NCBI GenBank assembly: GCA_964035575.1
Contig: OZ037906.1
Coordinates: 1 to 64,000 of the forward strand
Origin: Rhynchopus sp. YZ270_cl-10
Taxonomy: Eukaryota; Euglenozoa; Diplonemea; Diplonemida; Diplonemidae
DNA: 64,000 nucleotides
Direction of reading: 5' to 3'
Below, one piece after another: positions 1 to 12,071 of the stretch. Both the position numbers and the translations under genes were made by a program. The notes below the pieces were generated by a model. That model ran no database searches, was not told where the DNA came from, and saw only the letters and a program-made list of their open reading frames with translations. Position 1 is the first letter of the stretch. Each line of letters starts with the position of its first letter.

Positions 1-438
1 GGCGGGTCTGCGGGTCTGCGGGTCTGCGGGTCTGCGGGTCTGCGGGTCTGCGGGTCTGCGGGTCTGCGGGTCTGCGGGTCTGCGGGTCTGCGGGTCTGCG
101 GGTCTGCGGGTCTGCGGGTCTGCGGGTCTGCGGGTCTGCGGGTCTGCGGGTGTGGTGTGTGTGGGTGTGGCGGGTCTGCGGGTCTGCGGGTCTGCGGGTC
201 GGCGGGTCTGCGGGTGTGGTGTGTGTGGGTGTGGCGGGTCTGCGGGTCTGCGGGTCTGCGGGTCTGCGGGTCTGCGGGTCTGCGGGTCTGCGGGTCTGCG
301 GGTCTGCGGGTCTGCGGGTCTGCGGGTCTGCGGGTCTGCGGGTCTGCGGGTCTGCGGGTCTGCGGGTCTGCGGGTCTGCGGGTCTGCGGGTGTGGTGTGT
401 GTGGGTGTGGCGGGTCTGTGGCGGGTTTGCGGGTTTGC
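1..438. repeat. Octamer satellite (GCGGGTCT)n
   Basis: Tandem array of the 8-bp unit GCGGGTCT, running off the left edge of the window. It is interrupted three times (about 147-170, 207-235 and 387-412) by a GT-rich insert of the type GTGTGGTGTGTGTGGG. At the right edge three GCGGGTTT units appear before the next array begins, so this array and the large one at 5.7-12.1 kb differ by a single C/T transition and are probably related by descent. Open frames here exist only because an 8-bp unit lacks stop codons. Confidence 0.97.
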
Positions 439-3400
439 GGGTTTGTGGCAAATGATGGCAAATGATGGCAAATGATGGCAAATCATGGCAAATTATAGCA
501 AATGATGGCAAATGATGGCAAATGATGGCAAATGATGGCAAATGATGGCAAATGATGGCAAATGATGGCAAATCATGGCAAATGATGGCAAATCATGGCA
601 AATCATGGCAAATCATGGCAAATGATGGCAAATGATGGCAAATGATGGCAAATGATGGCAAATCATGGCAAATCTTGGCAAATTATGGCAAATGATGGCA
701 AATGATGGCAAATGATGGCAAATGATGGCAAATGATGGCAAATCATGGCAAATGATGGCAAATCATGGCAAATCATGGCAAATCATGGCAAATGATGGCA
801 AATGATGGCAAATGATGGCAAATGATGGCAAATCATGGCAAATCTTGGCAAATTATGGCAAATGATGGCAAATGATGGCAAATGATGGCAAATGATGGCA
901 AATCATGGCAAATGATGGCAAATCATGGCAAATCATGGCAAATCATGGCAAATGATGGCAAATGATGGCAAATGATGGCAAATGATGGCAAATCATGGCA
1001 AATCTTGGCAAATTATGGCAAATGATGGCAAATGATGGCAAATGATGGCAAATGATGGCAAATCATGGCAAATGATGGCAAATCATGGCAAATCATGGCA
1101 AATCATGGCAAATCATCGCAAATCATGGCAAATTATGGCAAATGATGGCAAATCATGGCAAATGATGGCAAATCATGGTAAATCCCAAGTTAGCCATAAA
1201 ACTGATATCCAAAAAAAATTTACAATGTTCGGAAATTTTGAACAGTATTTATGTGGGGTGGTTTTTGGGCCCAAAATATCAACACAGTGTCTCCACTGGG
1301 GAAATTGCGTCAATTTAAGTGGGATAAGTGCTATGTGGCGAAAAAAATCGAAAATTTTGAAATTTGTTCACCACAGTGGGAAAATAGTGCAAATCATGGC
1401 AAAGCATGGCAAATCATGGCAAATCATGGCAAATGATGGCAAATGATGGCAAATGATGGCAAATGATGGCAAATGATGGCAAATCATGGCAAAGGATGGC
1501 AAATGATGGCAAATGATGGCAAATCATGGCAAATTATGGCAAATGATGGCAAATGATGGCAAATGATGGCAAATCATGGCAAATCATGGCAAATTATGGC
1601 AAATGATGGCAAATGATGGCAAATGATGGCAAATGATGGCAAATGATGGCAAATGATGGCAAATGATGGCAAATCATGGCAAATCATGGCAAATCATGGC
1701 AAATCATGGCAAATTATGGCAAATGATGGCAAATCATGGTAAATCCCAAGTTAGCCATAAAACTGATATCCAAAAAAAATTTACAATGTTCGGAAATTTT
1801 GAACAGTATTTATGTGGGGTGGTTTTTGGGCCCAAAATATCAACACAGTGTCTCCACTGGGGAAATTGCGTCAATTTAAGTGGGATAAGTGCTATGTGGC
1901 GAAAAAAATCGAAAATTTTGAAATTTGTTCACTACAGTGGGAAAATAGTGCAAATCATGGCAAATCATGGCAAATCATGGCAAATCATGGCAAAGCATGG
2001 CAAATCATGGCAAATGATGGCAAATCATGGCAAATCATGGCAAAACATGGCAAATGATGGCAAATCATGGCAAATCATGGCAAATCATGGTAAATCCCAA
2101 GTTAGCCATAAAACTGATATCCAAAAAATATTTACAATGTTCGGAAATTTTGAACAGTATTTATGTGGGGTGGTTTTTGGGCCCAAAATTTCAACACAGT
2201 GTCTCCACTGGGGAAATTGCGTCAATTTAAGTGGGATAAGTGCTATGTGGCGAAAAAAATCGAAAATTTTGAAATTTGTTCACTACAGTGGGAAAATAGT
2301 GCAAATCATGGCAAATCATGGCAAATCATGGCAAAGCATGGCAAATCATGGCAAATGATGGCAAATCATGGCAAATCATGGCAAAACATGGCAAATGATG
2401 GCAAATCATGGCAAATCATGGCAAATCATGGTAAATCCCAAGTTAGCCATAAAACTGATATCCAAAAAATATTTACAATGTTCGGAAATTTTGAACAGTA
2501 TTTATGTGGGGTGGTTTTTGGGCCCAAAATTTCAACACAGTGTCTCCACTGGGGAAATTGCGTCAATTTAAGTGGGATAAGTGCTATGTGGCGAAAAAAA
2601 TCGAAAATTTTGAAATTTGTTCACTACAGTGGGAAAATAGTGCAAATCATGGCAAATCATGGCAAATCATGGCAAAGCATGGCAAATCATGGCAAATGAT
2701 GGCAAATCATGGCAAATCATGGCAAAACATGGCAAATGATGGCAAATCATGGCAAATCATGGCAAATCATGGTAAATCCCAAGTTAGCCATAAAACTGAT
2801 ATCCAAAAAATATTTACAATGTTCGGAAATTTTGAACAGTATTTATGTGGGGTGGTTTTTGGGCCCAAAATTTCAACACAGTGTCTCCACTGGGGAAATT
2901 GCGTCAATTTAAGTGGGATAAGTGCTATGTGGCGAAAAAAATCGAAAATTTTGAAATTTGTTCACTACAGTGGGAAAATAGTGCAAATCATGGCAAATCA
3001 TGGCAAATCATGGCAAAGCATGGCAAATCATGGCAAATGATGGCAAATCATGGCAAATCATGGCAAAACATGGCAAATGATGGCAAATCATGGCAAATCA
3101 TGGCAAATCATGGTAAATCCCAAGTTAGCCATAAAACTGATATCCAAAAAATATTTACAATGTTCGGAAATTTTGAACAGTATTTATGTGGGGTGGTTTT
3201 TGGGCCCAAAATTTCAACACAGTGTCTCCACTGGGGAAATTGCGTCAATTTAAGTGGGATAAGTGCTATGTGGCGAAAAAAATCGAAAATTTTGAAATTT
3301 GTTCACTACAGTGGGAAAATAGTGCAAATCATGGCAAATCATGGCAAAGCATGGCAAATCATGGCAAATCATGGCAAATGATGGCAAATCATGGCAAATG

Positions 3401-3571
3401 ATGGCAAATCATGGCAAATGATGGCAAATGATGGCAAATGATGGCAAATCATGGCAAATTATGGCAAATGATGGCAAATCATGGCAAATGATGGCAAATC
3501 ATGGCAAATGATGGCAAATCATGGCAAAGCATGGCAAATGATGGCAAATCCTGGCAAATGATGGGAAATCA
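439..3571. repeat. Decamer satellite (GGCAAATSAT)n with embedded higher-order units
   Basis: Array of a 10-bp unit, mainly GGCAAATGAT or GGCAAATCAT, about 3.1 kb long. It starts directly on the GCGGGTTT units at its left end and stops abruptly at the Helitron fragment on its right. Between about 1,180 and 3,325 the array is broken by six copies of a non-repetitive ~210-bp segment. Open frames in it are repeat artefacts. Confidence 0.97.
1180..3324. repeat. Six copies of a ~210-bp segment; last four at exact 341-bp period
   Basis: A unique AT-rich segment beginning with AAATCCCAAGTTAGCC and ending near GGGAAAATAGTG occurs at about 1180-1390, 1740-1950, 2091-2301, 2432-2642, 2773-2983 and 3114-3324. 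The last four lie at an exact 341-bp period and look nearly identical, including the decamer spacers, which indicates recent unequal exchange or amplification. The first two have different spacing and small differences (for example a longer A-run in AAAAAAAATTTAC), so they are the older copies. No coding function is apparent. Confidence 0.95.
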
Positions 3572-4033
3572 TTGACACTCCGTGACACTTTTCAGAACAC
3601 TTCTGATACTGATGCCCCTGAAGTTGTAGAGACCTCAGTCGCTGGAGTGAATACGCTTCTACCCGATGTGAGCAGCTTGCAGGCTACTCACAAAAATATT
3701 CTTGGGGATCACATTGCAATGGTGGTGGTGATGGAGTACCAGAAGAGGGGTCTGCCTCATGCTCATGCAATTCTTTGGAACAACAACAGAACATCACCGA
3801 AGAATCCTTTAAATGTGGGTCACATCGTACAACTCCCTGGACCAGCACACCCAAACCTCTACAAAGCTTTCAGTCAGTATCTGATGAACAACAGGTGGAT
3901 GGTTCATTACAATCTTCTCCTGAAATATCGGCGCCACAGAAACAATGAGGAAGTGCGCGGGGTCCTTGTTGTTAAGTATTTGTTTAAATACTTATTCAAG
4001 GGGGAGCCTGTGACAGGTCTATTGATGCAATGA
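3572..4033 (+). pseudogene. Helitron Rep/helicase-like N-terminal fragment
   Basis: The 153-residue frame contains EYQKRGLPHAHAILW, which matches the two-histidine (HUH) metal-binding motif of Helitron Rep proteins (usual form EFQKRGLPHAHILLW). Further on, NNRWMVHYNLLLKY and KYLFKYLFKG match the NRWVVPYN and YLFKYVYKG blocks that carry the nickase tyrosines of the Helitron-like N-terminal domain. The interval between the two blocks is much shorter than in intact elements and no helicase domain follows, so this is an internally deleted fragment. It abuts the decamer satellite on its left. The family is clear; the ends of the original transposon are not visible. Confidence 0.85.
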
Positions 4034-4745
4034 TTTGTGTGGTAGAGTTGTGAACATTAAGGATAAAATAAGAAAACAAATAAAAAATAGCGATAAGTGG
4101 GGAGATGTCTTTGTGGGCTTGCGGGTTTGCGGGTTTTTTTGTCTCAGTTAATTTTTGTTTTTGCAAAGGAAATCTCTTGTGATGAAGAAAACATTATTTT
4201 TGGGGAGTTTGTTGTTAATTGCATAAAAAGAAAAGAAAAAAAGAAAAAGAAAAAGATAAAAGTTGAAGTGAAGTTACAATTACTGGCAGTAAAGCAAATA
4301 AAAAACTTCAACACCAAAACACAGTTCAAATGATCTAAGAAGTGTTTATTTTTCTATTTTAAATTGTTTTTTGTTTGGGTTTGTATTGGATACTTCTTCC
4401 CAGCCGGAGAGAAATCTCTTGTGATGAAGAAAACATTGTTTTTGGGGAGTTTGTTGTTGATTGCATAAAAAAAAAGGGAAAAAAAGAAAAAGAGAAAAGG
4501 TGTATCTACATTTATCAGAGCAAACCCGCAAACAAAATAACATATGGGGTGTCACAGTTTTTGTTTTTTTTTATTCATTGTTTTTAGTGCCTGCTTCCGT
4601 CAGAGGTGTTTGTCAAAAATGAAATATGTCAACAAAAACAAAGAACACTTTAAATTTCATTTTTTACTACTAGTAAAGTAATTTTACGCTTCCAAAACAC
4701 ACACACTACCTCAGTCAATCATACACATATTCATACACAAAAAAA
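4034..4745. repeat. Non-coding stretch with a ~75-bp direct duplication
   Basis: AT-rich non-coding DNA. A ~75-bp segment starting AAATCTCTTGTGATG occurs at about 4168-4245 and again at about 4411-4490 with a few substitutions, each followed by an A-rich tail of AAAAAGAAAAAG type. Short islands of the GCGGGTTT octamer lie at about 4119-4135 (and of its complement near 4521), showing that the satellite motif is dispersed outside the arrays. I see no gene here. Confidence 0.75.
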
Positions 4746-5219
4746 ATGCCCAAAACCCAAAGGCAACAGCTGAAGCACGACATTGACACGTTTTTGGACC
4801 TTCCTGTCACAGCTGGCCCTATAGAGCTAGCCCTGCACAAGGCAGTGGTGGCTGTCCTCTACTGCGGAGGAATTAATGAATCCGTGTGTGCAACACTGCA
4901 ATCCACTGCAATGACAAGTGACGATTATGGTGCCACATTCGAGTACAAGATCGGCGGGAAGCAAAAAAGATTCTCAATTCCAGTGGGAACTCCGGCTTAC
5001 GATGCCGTTCACAACTATGTGAGCGTGCGTACGGGGTTCAAAAGCCCCTACTTCTTCCTGGAATGTGACGCCACAAAATGCTTTCTGAGAGACAGGAGGA
5101 TGCCAGTGAAAGCAGTGCGCATGATCCTGCAAAGAATGGCTGTTACCGTAGGAACTAATCCTGCAGGGTACCGTCTAAGCGACCTCCGCATGATGAGCAT
5201 GACGCGCAGGCCGTACTAA
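4746..5219 (+). CDS. Tyrosine-recombinase-like ORF (Crypton/DIRS-type), partial
   Basis: A 157-residue frame that starts ATGCCCAAAACC after an A-run. The pattern resembles the catalytic half of eukaryotic tyrosine recombinases: a helical N-terminal stretch, FEYKIGGKQKRFSIPVG (the beta-strand and basic loop after the first active-site box), then AVHNYVSVRTG, MPVKAVRMILQRM and a C-terminal YRLSDLRMMSMTRRPY segment in the position of the HxxR/Tyr region. It is shorter than a complete recombinase and looks partial or degenerate. The assignment rests on this general pattern only; a Crypton DNA transposon or a DIRS-like element is equally possible. The GC-rich reading frame contrasts with its AT-rich surroundings, which supports former coding status. 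Confidence 0.45.
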   Translation: MPKTQRQQLKHDIDTFLDLPVTAGPIELALHKAVVAVLYCGGINESVCATLQSTAMTSDDYGATFEYKIGGKQKRFSIPVGTPAYDAVHNYVSVRTGFKSPYFFLECDATKCFLRDRRMPVKAVRMILQRMAVTVGTNPAGYRLSDLRMMSMTRRPY

Positions 5220-5702
5220 ATATTTTTTTCTACCATGTCATCTCTCTCTTTAAATAAAAGAAATAACAATACGTTTGTGGGGTGTGGTTTTCTAGGGTTT
5301 CGGGTTTTTTCGTAGTAGTAGTATTTTAAAGTGTCTTCAATATTTTGGTAGTAGTAGTATTTTAAATCGTCTTGAATTTTTTGGTAGTGGTAGTATGCAG
5401 GTATTTTAAAACATCTTCAATCCGAAAAAAAAGAGCAATAAAAACAAAACAAAAAAAAAGAGAAAAATGTCACAACAAAAACAAAGAAAAGAATCTATAT
5501 TTTTTTTCCTTTTTTACAAAACATTTTACCCCTCCCAAATGACACACATCACAACAGAGTAGTAACAATATGTTAGAGTAAAATGAAATGGAAAAGGTGA
5601 GAGAGCATATTAGATAGTTGTAATCTAACATAATTACGCTTCAGGCACACCAGCCTGCTATCACACACACCAGCTAGATAACGATGGTTGCTCACTTCTC
5701 GT
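5220..5702. repeat. AT-rich spacer with three ~46-bp repeats
   Basis: Non-coding AT-rich DNA between the recombinase-like ORF and the octamer array. Three imperfect copies of a unit built on GTAGTAGTAGTATTTTAAA followed by a TCTTCAAT-like stretch lie at about 5310-5415. No gene is evident. Confidence 0.7.
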
Positions 5703-8700
5703 GCGGGTTTGCGGGTTTGCGGGTTTGCGGGTTTGCGGGTTTGCGGGTTTACGGGTTTGCGGGTTTGCGGGTTTACGGGTTTGCGGGTTTGCGGGTTTAC
5801 GGGTTTGCGGGTTTGCGGGTTTGCGGGTTTGCGGGTTTGCGGGTTTGCGGGTTTGCGGGTTTGCGGGTTTGCGGGTTTGCGGGTTTGCGGGTTTGCGGGT
5901 TTGCGGGTTTGCGGGTTTGCGGGTTTGCGGGTTTGCGGGTTTGCGGGTTTGCGGGTTTGCGGGTTTGCGGGTTTGCGGGTTTGCGGGTTTGCGGGTTTGC
6001 GGGTTTGCGGGTTTGCGGGTTTGCGGGTTTGCGGGTTTGCGGGTTTGCGGGTTTGCGGTTTGCGGGTTTGCGGGTTTGCGGGTTTGCGGGTTTGCGGGTT
6101 TGCGGGTTTGCGGGTTTGCGGGTTTGCGGGTTTGCGGGTTTGCGGGTTTGCGGGGTTTGCGGGTTTGCGGGTTTGCGGGTTTGCGGGTTTGCGGTTTGCG
6201 GGTTTGCGGGTTTGCGGTTTGCGGTTTGCGGGTTTGCGGGTTTGCGGGTTTGCGGGTTTGCGGGTTTGCGGGTTTGCGGGTTTGCGGGTTTGCGGGTTTG
6301 CGGGTTTGCGGGTTTGCGGGTTTGCGGGTTTGCGGGTTTGCGGGTTTGCGGGTTTGCGGGTTTGCGGGTTTGCGGGTTTGCGGGTTTGCGGGTTTGCGGG
6401 TTTGCGGGTTTGCGGGTTTGCGGGTTTGCGGGTTTGCGGGTTTGCGGGTTTGCGGGTTTGCGGGTTTGGGTTTGCGGGTTTGCGGGTTTACGGGTTTACG
6501 GGTTTGCGGGTTTGCGGGTTTGCGGGTTTGCGGGTTTGCGGGTTTGCGGGTTTGCGGGTTTGCGGGTTTGCGGGTTTGCGGGTTTGCGGGTTTGCGGGTT
6601 TGCGGGTTTGCGGGTTTGCGGGTTTGCGGGTTTGCGGGTTTGCGGGTTTGCGGGTTTGCGGGTTTGCGGGTTTGCGGGTTTGCGGGTTTGCGGGTTTGCG
6701 GGTTTGCGGGTTTGCGGGTTTGCGGGTTTGCGGGTTTGCGGGTTTGCGGGTTTGCGGGTTTGCGGGTTTGCGGGTTTGCGGGTTTGCGGGTTTGCGGGTT
6801 TGCGGGTTTGCGGGTTTGCGGGTTTGCGGGTTTGCGGGTTTGCGGGTTTGCGGGTTTGCGGGTTTGCGGGTTTGCGGGTTTGCGGGTTTGCGGGTTTGCG
6901 GGTTTGCGGGTTTGCGGGTTTGCGGGTTTGCGGGTTTGCGGGTTTGCGGGTTTGCGGGTTTGCGGGTTTGCGGGTTTGCGGGTTTGCGGGTTTGCGGGTT
7001 TGCGGGTTTGCGGGTTTGCGGGTTTGCGGGTTTGCGGGTTTGCGGGTTTGCGGGTTTGCGGGTTTGCGGGTTTGCGGGTTTGCGGGTTTGCGGGTTTGCG
7101 GGTTTGCGGGTTTGCGGGTTTGCGGGTTTGCGGGTTTGCGGGTTTGCGGGTTTGCGGGTTTGCGGGTTTGCGGGTTTGCGGGTTTGCGGGTTTGCGGGTT
7201 TGCGGGTTTGCGGGTTTGCGGGTTTGCGGGTTTGCGGGTTTGCGGGTTTGCGGGTTTGCGGGTTTGCGGGTTTGCGGGTTTGCGGGTTTGCGGGTTTGCG
7301 GGTTTGCGGGTTTGCGGGTTTGCGGGTTTGCGGGTTTGCGGGTTTGCGGGTTTGCGGGTTTGCGGGTTTGCGGGTTTGCGGGTTTGCGGGTTTGCGGGTT
7401 TGCGGGTTTGCGGGTTTGCGGGTTTGCGGGTTTGCGGGTTTGCGGGTTTGCGGGTTTGCGGGTTTGCGGGTTTGCGGGTTTGCGGGTTTGCGGGTTTGCG
7501 GGTTTGCGGGTTTGCGGGTTTGCGGGTTTGCGGGTTTGCGGGTTTGCGGGTTTGCGGGTTTGCGGGTTTGCGGGTTTGCGGGTTTGCGGGTTTGCGGGTT
7601 TGCGGGTTTGCGGGTTTGCGGGTTTGCGGGTTTGCGGGTTTGCGGGTTTGCGGGTTTGCGGGTTTGCGGGTTTGCGGGTTTGCGGGTTTGCGGGTTTGCG
7701 GGTTTGCGGGTTTGCGGGTTTGCGGGTTTGCGGGTTTGCGGGTTTGCGGGTTTGCGGGTTTGCGGGTTTGCGGGTTTGCGGGTTTGCGGGTTTGCGGGTT
7801 TGCGGGTTTGCGGGTTTGCGGGTTTGCGGGTTTGCGGGTTTGCGGGTTTGCGGGTTTGCGGGTTTGCGGGTTTGCGGGTTTGCGGGTTTGCGGGTTTGCG
7901 GGTTTGCGGGTTTGCGGGTTTGCGGGTTTGCGGGTTTGCGGGTTTGCGGGTTTGCGGGTTTGCGGGTTTGCGGGTTTGCGGGTTTGCGGGTTTGCGGGTT
8001 TGCGGGTTTGCGGGTTTGCGGGTTTGCGGGTTTGCGGGTTTGCGGGTTTGCGGGTTTGCGGGTTTGCGGGTTTGCGGGTTTGCGGGTTTGCGGGTTTGCG
8101 GGTTTGCGGGTTTGCGGGTTTGCGGGTTTGCGGGTTTGCGGGTTTGCGGGTTTGCGGGTTTGCGGGTTTGCGGGTTTGCGGGTTTGCGGGTTTGCGGGTT
8201 TGCGGGTTTGCGGGTTTGCGGGTTTGCGGGTTTGCGGGTTTGCGGGTTTGCGGGTTTGCGGGTTTGCGGGTTTGCGGGTTTGCGGGTTTGCGGGTTTGCG
8301 GGTTTGCGGGTTTGCGGGTTTGCGGGTTTGCGGGTTTGCGGGTTTGCGGGTTTGCGGGTTTGCGGGTTTGCGGGTTTGCGGGTTTGCGGGTTTGCGGGTT
8401 TGCGGGTTTGCGGGTTTGCGGGTTTGCGGGTTTGCGGGTTTGCGGGTTTGCGGGTTTGCGGGTTTGCGGGTTTGCGGGTTTGCGGGTTTGCGGGTTTGCG
8501 GGTTTGCGGGTTTGCGGGTTTGCGGGTTTGCGGGTTTGCGGGTTTGCGGGTTTGCGGGTTTGCGGGTTTGCGGGTTTGCGGGTTTGCGGGTTTGCGGGTT
8601 TGCGGGTTTGCGGGTTTGCGGGTTTGCGGGTTTGCGGGTTTGCGGGTTTGCGGGTTTGCGGGTTTGCGGGTTTGCGGGTTTGCGGGTTTGCGGGTTTGCG

Positions 8701-11700
8701 GGTTTGCGGGTTTGCGGGTTTGCGGGTTTGCGGGTTTGCGGGTTTGCGGGTTTGCGGGTTTGCGGGTTTGCGGGTTTGCGGGTTTGCGGGTTTGCGGGTT
8801 TGCGGGTTTGCGGGTTTGCGGGTTTGCGGGTTTGCGGGTTTGCGGGTTTGCGGGTTTGCGGGTTTGCGGGTTTGCGGGTTTGCGGGTTTGCGGGTTTGCG
8901 GGTTTGCGGGTTTGCGGGTTTGCGGGTTTGCGGGTTTGCGGGTTTGCGGGTTTGCGGGTTTGCGGGTTTGCGGGTTTGCGGGTTTGCGGGTTTGCGGGTT
9001 TGCGGGTTTGCGGGTTTGCGGGTTTGCGGGTTTGCGGGTTTGCGGGTTTGCGGGTTTGCGGGTTTGCGGGTTTGCGGGTTTGCGGGTTTGCGGGTTTGCG
9101 GGTTTGCGGGTTTGCGGGTTTGCGGGTTTGCGGGTTTGCGGGTTTGCGGGTTTGCGGGTTTGCGGGTTTGCGGGTTTGCGGGTTTGCGGGTTTGCGGGTT
9201 TGCGGGTTTGCGGGTTTGCGGGTTTGCGGGTTTGCGGGTTTGCGGGTTTGCGGGTTTGCGGGTTTGCGGGTTTGCGGGTTTGCGGGTTTGCGGGTTTGCG
9301 GGTTTGCGGGTTTGCGGGTTTGCGGGTTTGCGGGTTTGCGGGTTTGCGGGTTTGCGGGTTTGCGGGTTTGCGGGTTTGCGGGTTTGCGGGTTTGCGGGTT
9401 TGCGGGTTTGCGGGTTTGCGGGTTTGCGGGTTTGCGGGTTTGCGGGTTTGCGGGTTTGCGGGTTTGCGGGTTTGCGGGTTTGCGGGTTTGCGGGTTTGCG
9501 GGTTTGCGGGTTTGCGGGTTTGCGGGTTTGCGGGTTTGCGGGTTTGCGGGTTTGCGGGTTTGCGGGTTTGCGGGTTTGCGGGTTTGCGGGTTTGCGGGTT
9601 TGCGGGTTTGCGGGTTTGCGGGTTTGCGGGTTTGCGGGTTTGCGGGTTTGCGGGTTTGCGGGTTTGCGGGTTTGCGGGTTTGCGGGTTTGCGGGTTTGCG
9701 GGTTTGCGGGTTTGCGGGTTTGCGGGTTTGCGGGTTTGCGGGTTTGCGGGTTTGCGGGTTTGCGGGTTTGCGGGTTTGCGGGTTTGCGGGTTTGCGGGTT
9801 TGCGGGTTTGCGGGTTTGCGGGTTTGCGGGTTTGCGGGTTTGCGGGTTTGCGGGTTTGCGGGTTTGCGGGTTTGCGGGTTTGCGGGTTTGCGGGTTTGCG
9901 GGTTTGCGGGTTTGCGGGTTTGCGGGTTTGCGGGTTTGCGGGTTTGCGGGTTTGCGGGTTTGCGGGTTTGCGGGTTTGCGGGTTTGCGGGTTTGCGGGTT
10001 TGCGGGTTTGCGGGTTTGCGGGTTTGCGGGTTTGCGGGTTTGCGGGTTTGCGGGTTTGCGGGTTTGCGGGTTTGCGGGTTTGCGGGTTTGCGGGTTTGCG
10101 GGTTTGCGGGTTTGCGGGTTTGCGGGTTTGCGGGTTTGCGGGTTTGCGGGTTTGCGGGTTTGCGGGTTTGCGGGTTTGCGGGTTTGCGGGTTTGCGGGTT
10201 TGCGGGTTTGCGGGTTTGCGGGTTTGCGGGTTTGCGGGTTTGCGGGTTTGCGGGTTTGCGGGTTTGCGGGTTTGCGGGTTTGCGGGTTTGCGGGTTTGCG
10301 GGTTTGCGGGTTTGCGGGTTTGCGGGTTTGCGGGTTTGCGGGTTTGCGGGTTTGCGGGTTTGCGGGTTTGCGGGTTTGCGGGTTTGCGGGTTTGCGGGTT
10401 TGCGGGTTTGCGGGTTTGCGGGTTTGCGGGTTTGCGGGTTTGCGGGTTTGCGGGTTTGCGGGTTTTACGGGTTTACGGGTTTGCGGGTTTGCGGGTTTAC
10501 GGGTTTGCGGGTTTGCGGGTTTGCGGGTTTGCGGGTTTGCGGGTTTGCGGGTTTGCGGGTTTGCGGGTTTGCGGGTTTGCGGGTTTGCGGGTTTGCGGGT
10601 TTGCGGGTTTGCGGGTTTGCGGGTTTGCGGGTTTGCGGGTTTGCGGGTTTGCGGGTTTGCGGGTTTGCGGGTTTGCGGGTTTGCGGGTTTGCGGGTTTAC
10701 GGGTTTGCGGGTTTGCGGGTTTGCGGGTTTGCGGGTTTGCGGGTTTGCGGGTTTGCGGGTTTGCGGGTTTACGGGTTTGCGGGTTTGCGGGTTTGCGGGT
10801 TTGCGGGTTTGCGGGTTTGCGGGTTTGCGGGTTTGCGGGTTTGCGGGTTTGCGGGTTTGCGGGTTTGCGGGTTTGCGGGTTTGCGGGTTTGCGGGTTTGC
10901 GGGTTTGCGGGTTTGCGGGTTTGCGGGTTTGCGGGTTTGCGGGTTTGCGGGTTTGCGGGTTTGCGGGTTTGCGGGTTTGCGGGTTTGCGGGTTTGCGGGT
11001 TTGCGGGTTTGCGGGTTTGCGGGTTTGCGGGTTTGCGGGTTTGCGGGTTTGCGGGTTTGCGGGTTTGCGGGTTTGCGGGTTTGCGGGTTTGCGGGTTTGC
11101 GGGTTTGCGGGTTTACGGGTTTACGGGTTTGCGGGTTTGCGGGTTTGCGGGTTTGCGGGTTTGCGGGTTTGCGGGTTTGCGGGTTTGCGGGTTTGCGGGT
11201 TTACGGGTTTGCGGGTTTACGGGTTTGCGGGTTTGCGGGTTTGCGGGTTTGCGGGTTTGCGGGTTTGCGGGTTTGCGGGTTTGCGGGTTTACGGGTTTGC
11301 GGGTTTGCGGGTTTGCGGGTTTGCGGGTTTGCGGGTTTGCGGGTTTGCGGGTTTGCGGGTTTGCGGGTTTGCGGGTTTGCGGGTTTGCGGGTTTGCGGGT
11401 TTGCGGGTTTGCGGGTTTGCGGGTTTGCGGGTTTGCGGGTTTGCGGGTTTGCGGGTTTGCGGGTTTGCGGGTTTGCGGGTTTGCGGGTTTGCGGGTTTGC
11501 GGGTTTGCGGGTTTGCGGGTTTGCGGGTTTGCGGGTTTGCGGGTTTACGGGTTTGCGGGTTTGCGGGTTTGCGGGTTTGCGGGTTTGCGGGTTTGCGGGT
11601 TTGCGGGTTTGCGGGTTTGCGGGTTTGCGGGTTTGCGGGTTTGCGGGTTTGCGGGTTTGCGGGTTTGCGGGTTTGCGGGTTTGCGGGTTTGCGGGTTTGC

Positions 11701-12071
11701 GGGTTTGCGGGTTTGCGGGTTTACGGGTTTGCGGGTTTGCGGGTTTGCGGGTTTGCGGGTTTGCGGGTTTGCGGGTTTGCGGGTTTGCGGGTTTGCGGGT
11801 TTGCGGGTTTGCGGGTTTGCGGGTTTGCGGGTTTACGGGTTTGCGGGTTTGCGGGTTTGCGGGTTTGCGGGTTTGCGGGTTTGCGGGTTTGCGGGTTTAC
11901 GGGTTTGCGGGTTTACGGGTTTGCGGGTTTGCGGGTTTGCGGGTTTGCGGGTTTGCGGGTTTGCGGGTTTGCGGGTTTACGGGTTTGCGGGTTTGCGGGT
12001 TTGCGGGTTTGCGGGTTTGCGGGTTTGCGGGTTTGCGGGTTTGCGGGTTTGCGGGTTTGCGGGTTTGCGGG
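5703..12071. repeat. 6.4-kb octamer satellite (GCGGGTTT)n
   Basis: About 795 tandem copies of GCGGGTTT. Variant units are almost confined to the flanks. ACGGGTTT occurs at about 5750-5800, near 6485-6500 and repeatedly from about 10,465 to 11,970; short units (loss or gain of one or two bases) occur at about 6055-6230 and 6470. The ~4-kb core between roughly 6,505 and 10,460 appears perfectly homogeneous. All three frames on each strand stay open for kilobases because the unit contains no stop codon; the >2000-residue frames here are not genes. The right end passes directly into the OTU-LINE reading frame. Confidence 0.98.

Noticed and set aside
150-3401. Open frames rich in GSAGLRVC or MANHGKSWQ
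   Set aside because: Translations of the octamer and decamer arrays and of the embedded ~210-bp segment; the copies are non-coding repeats.
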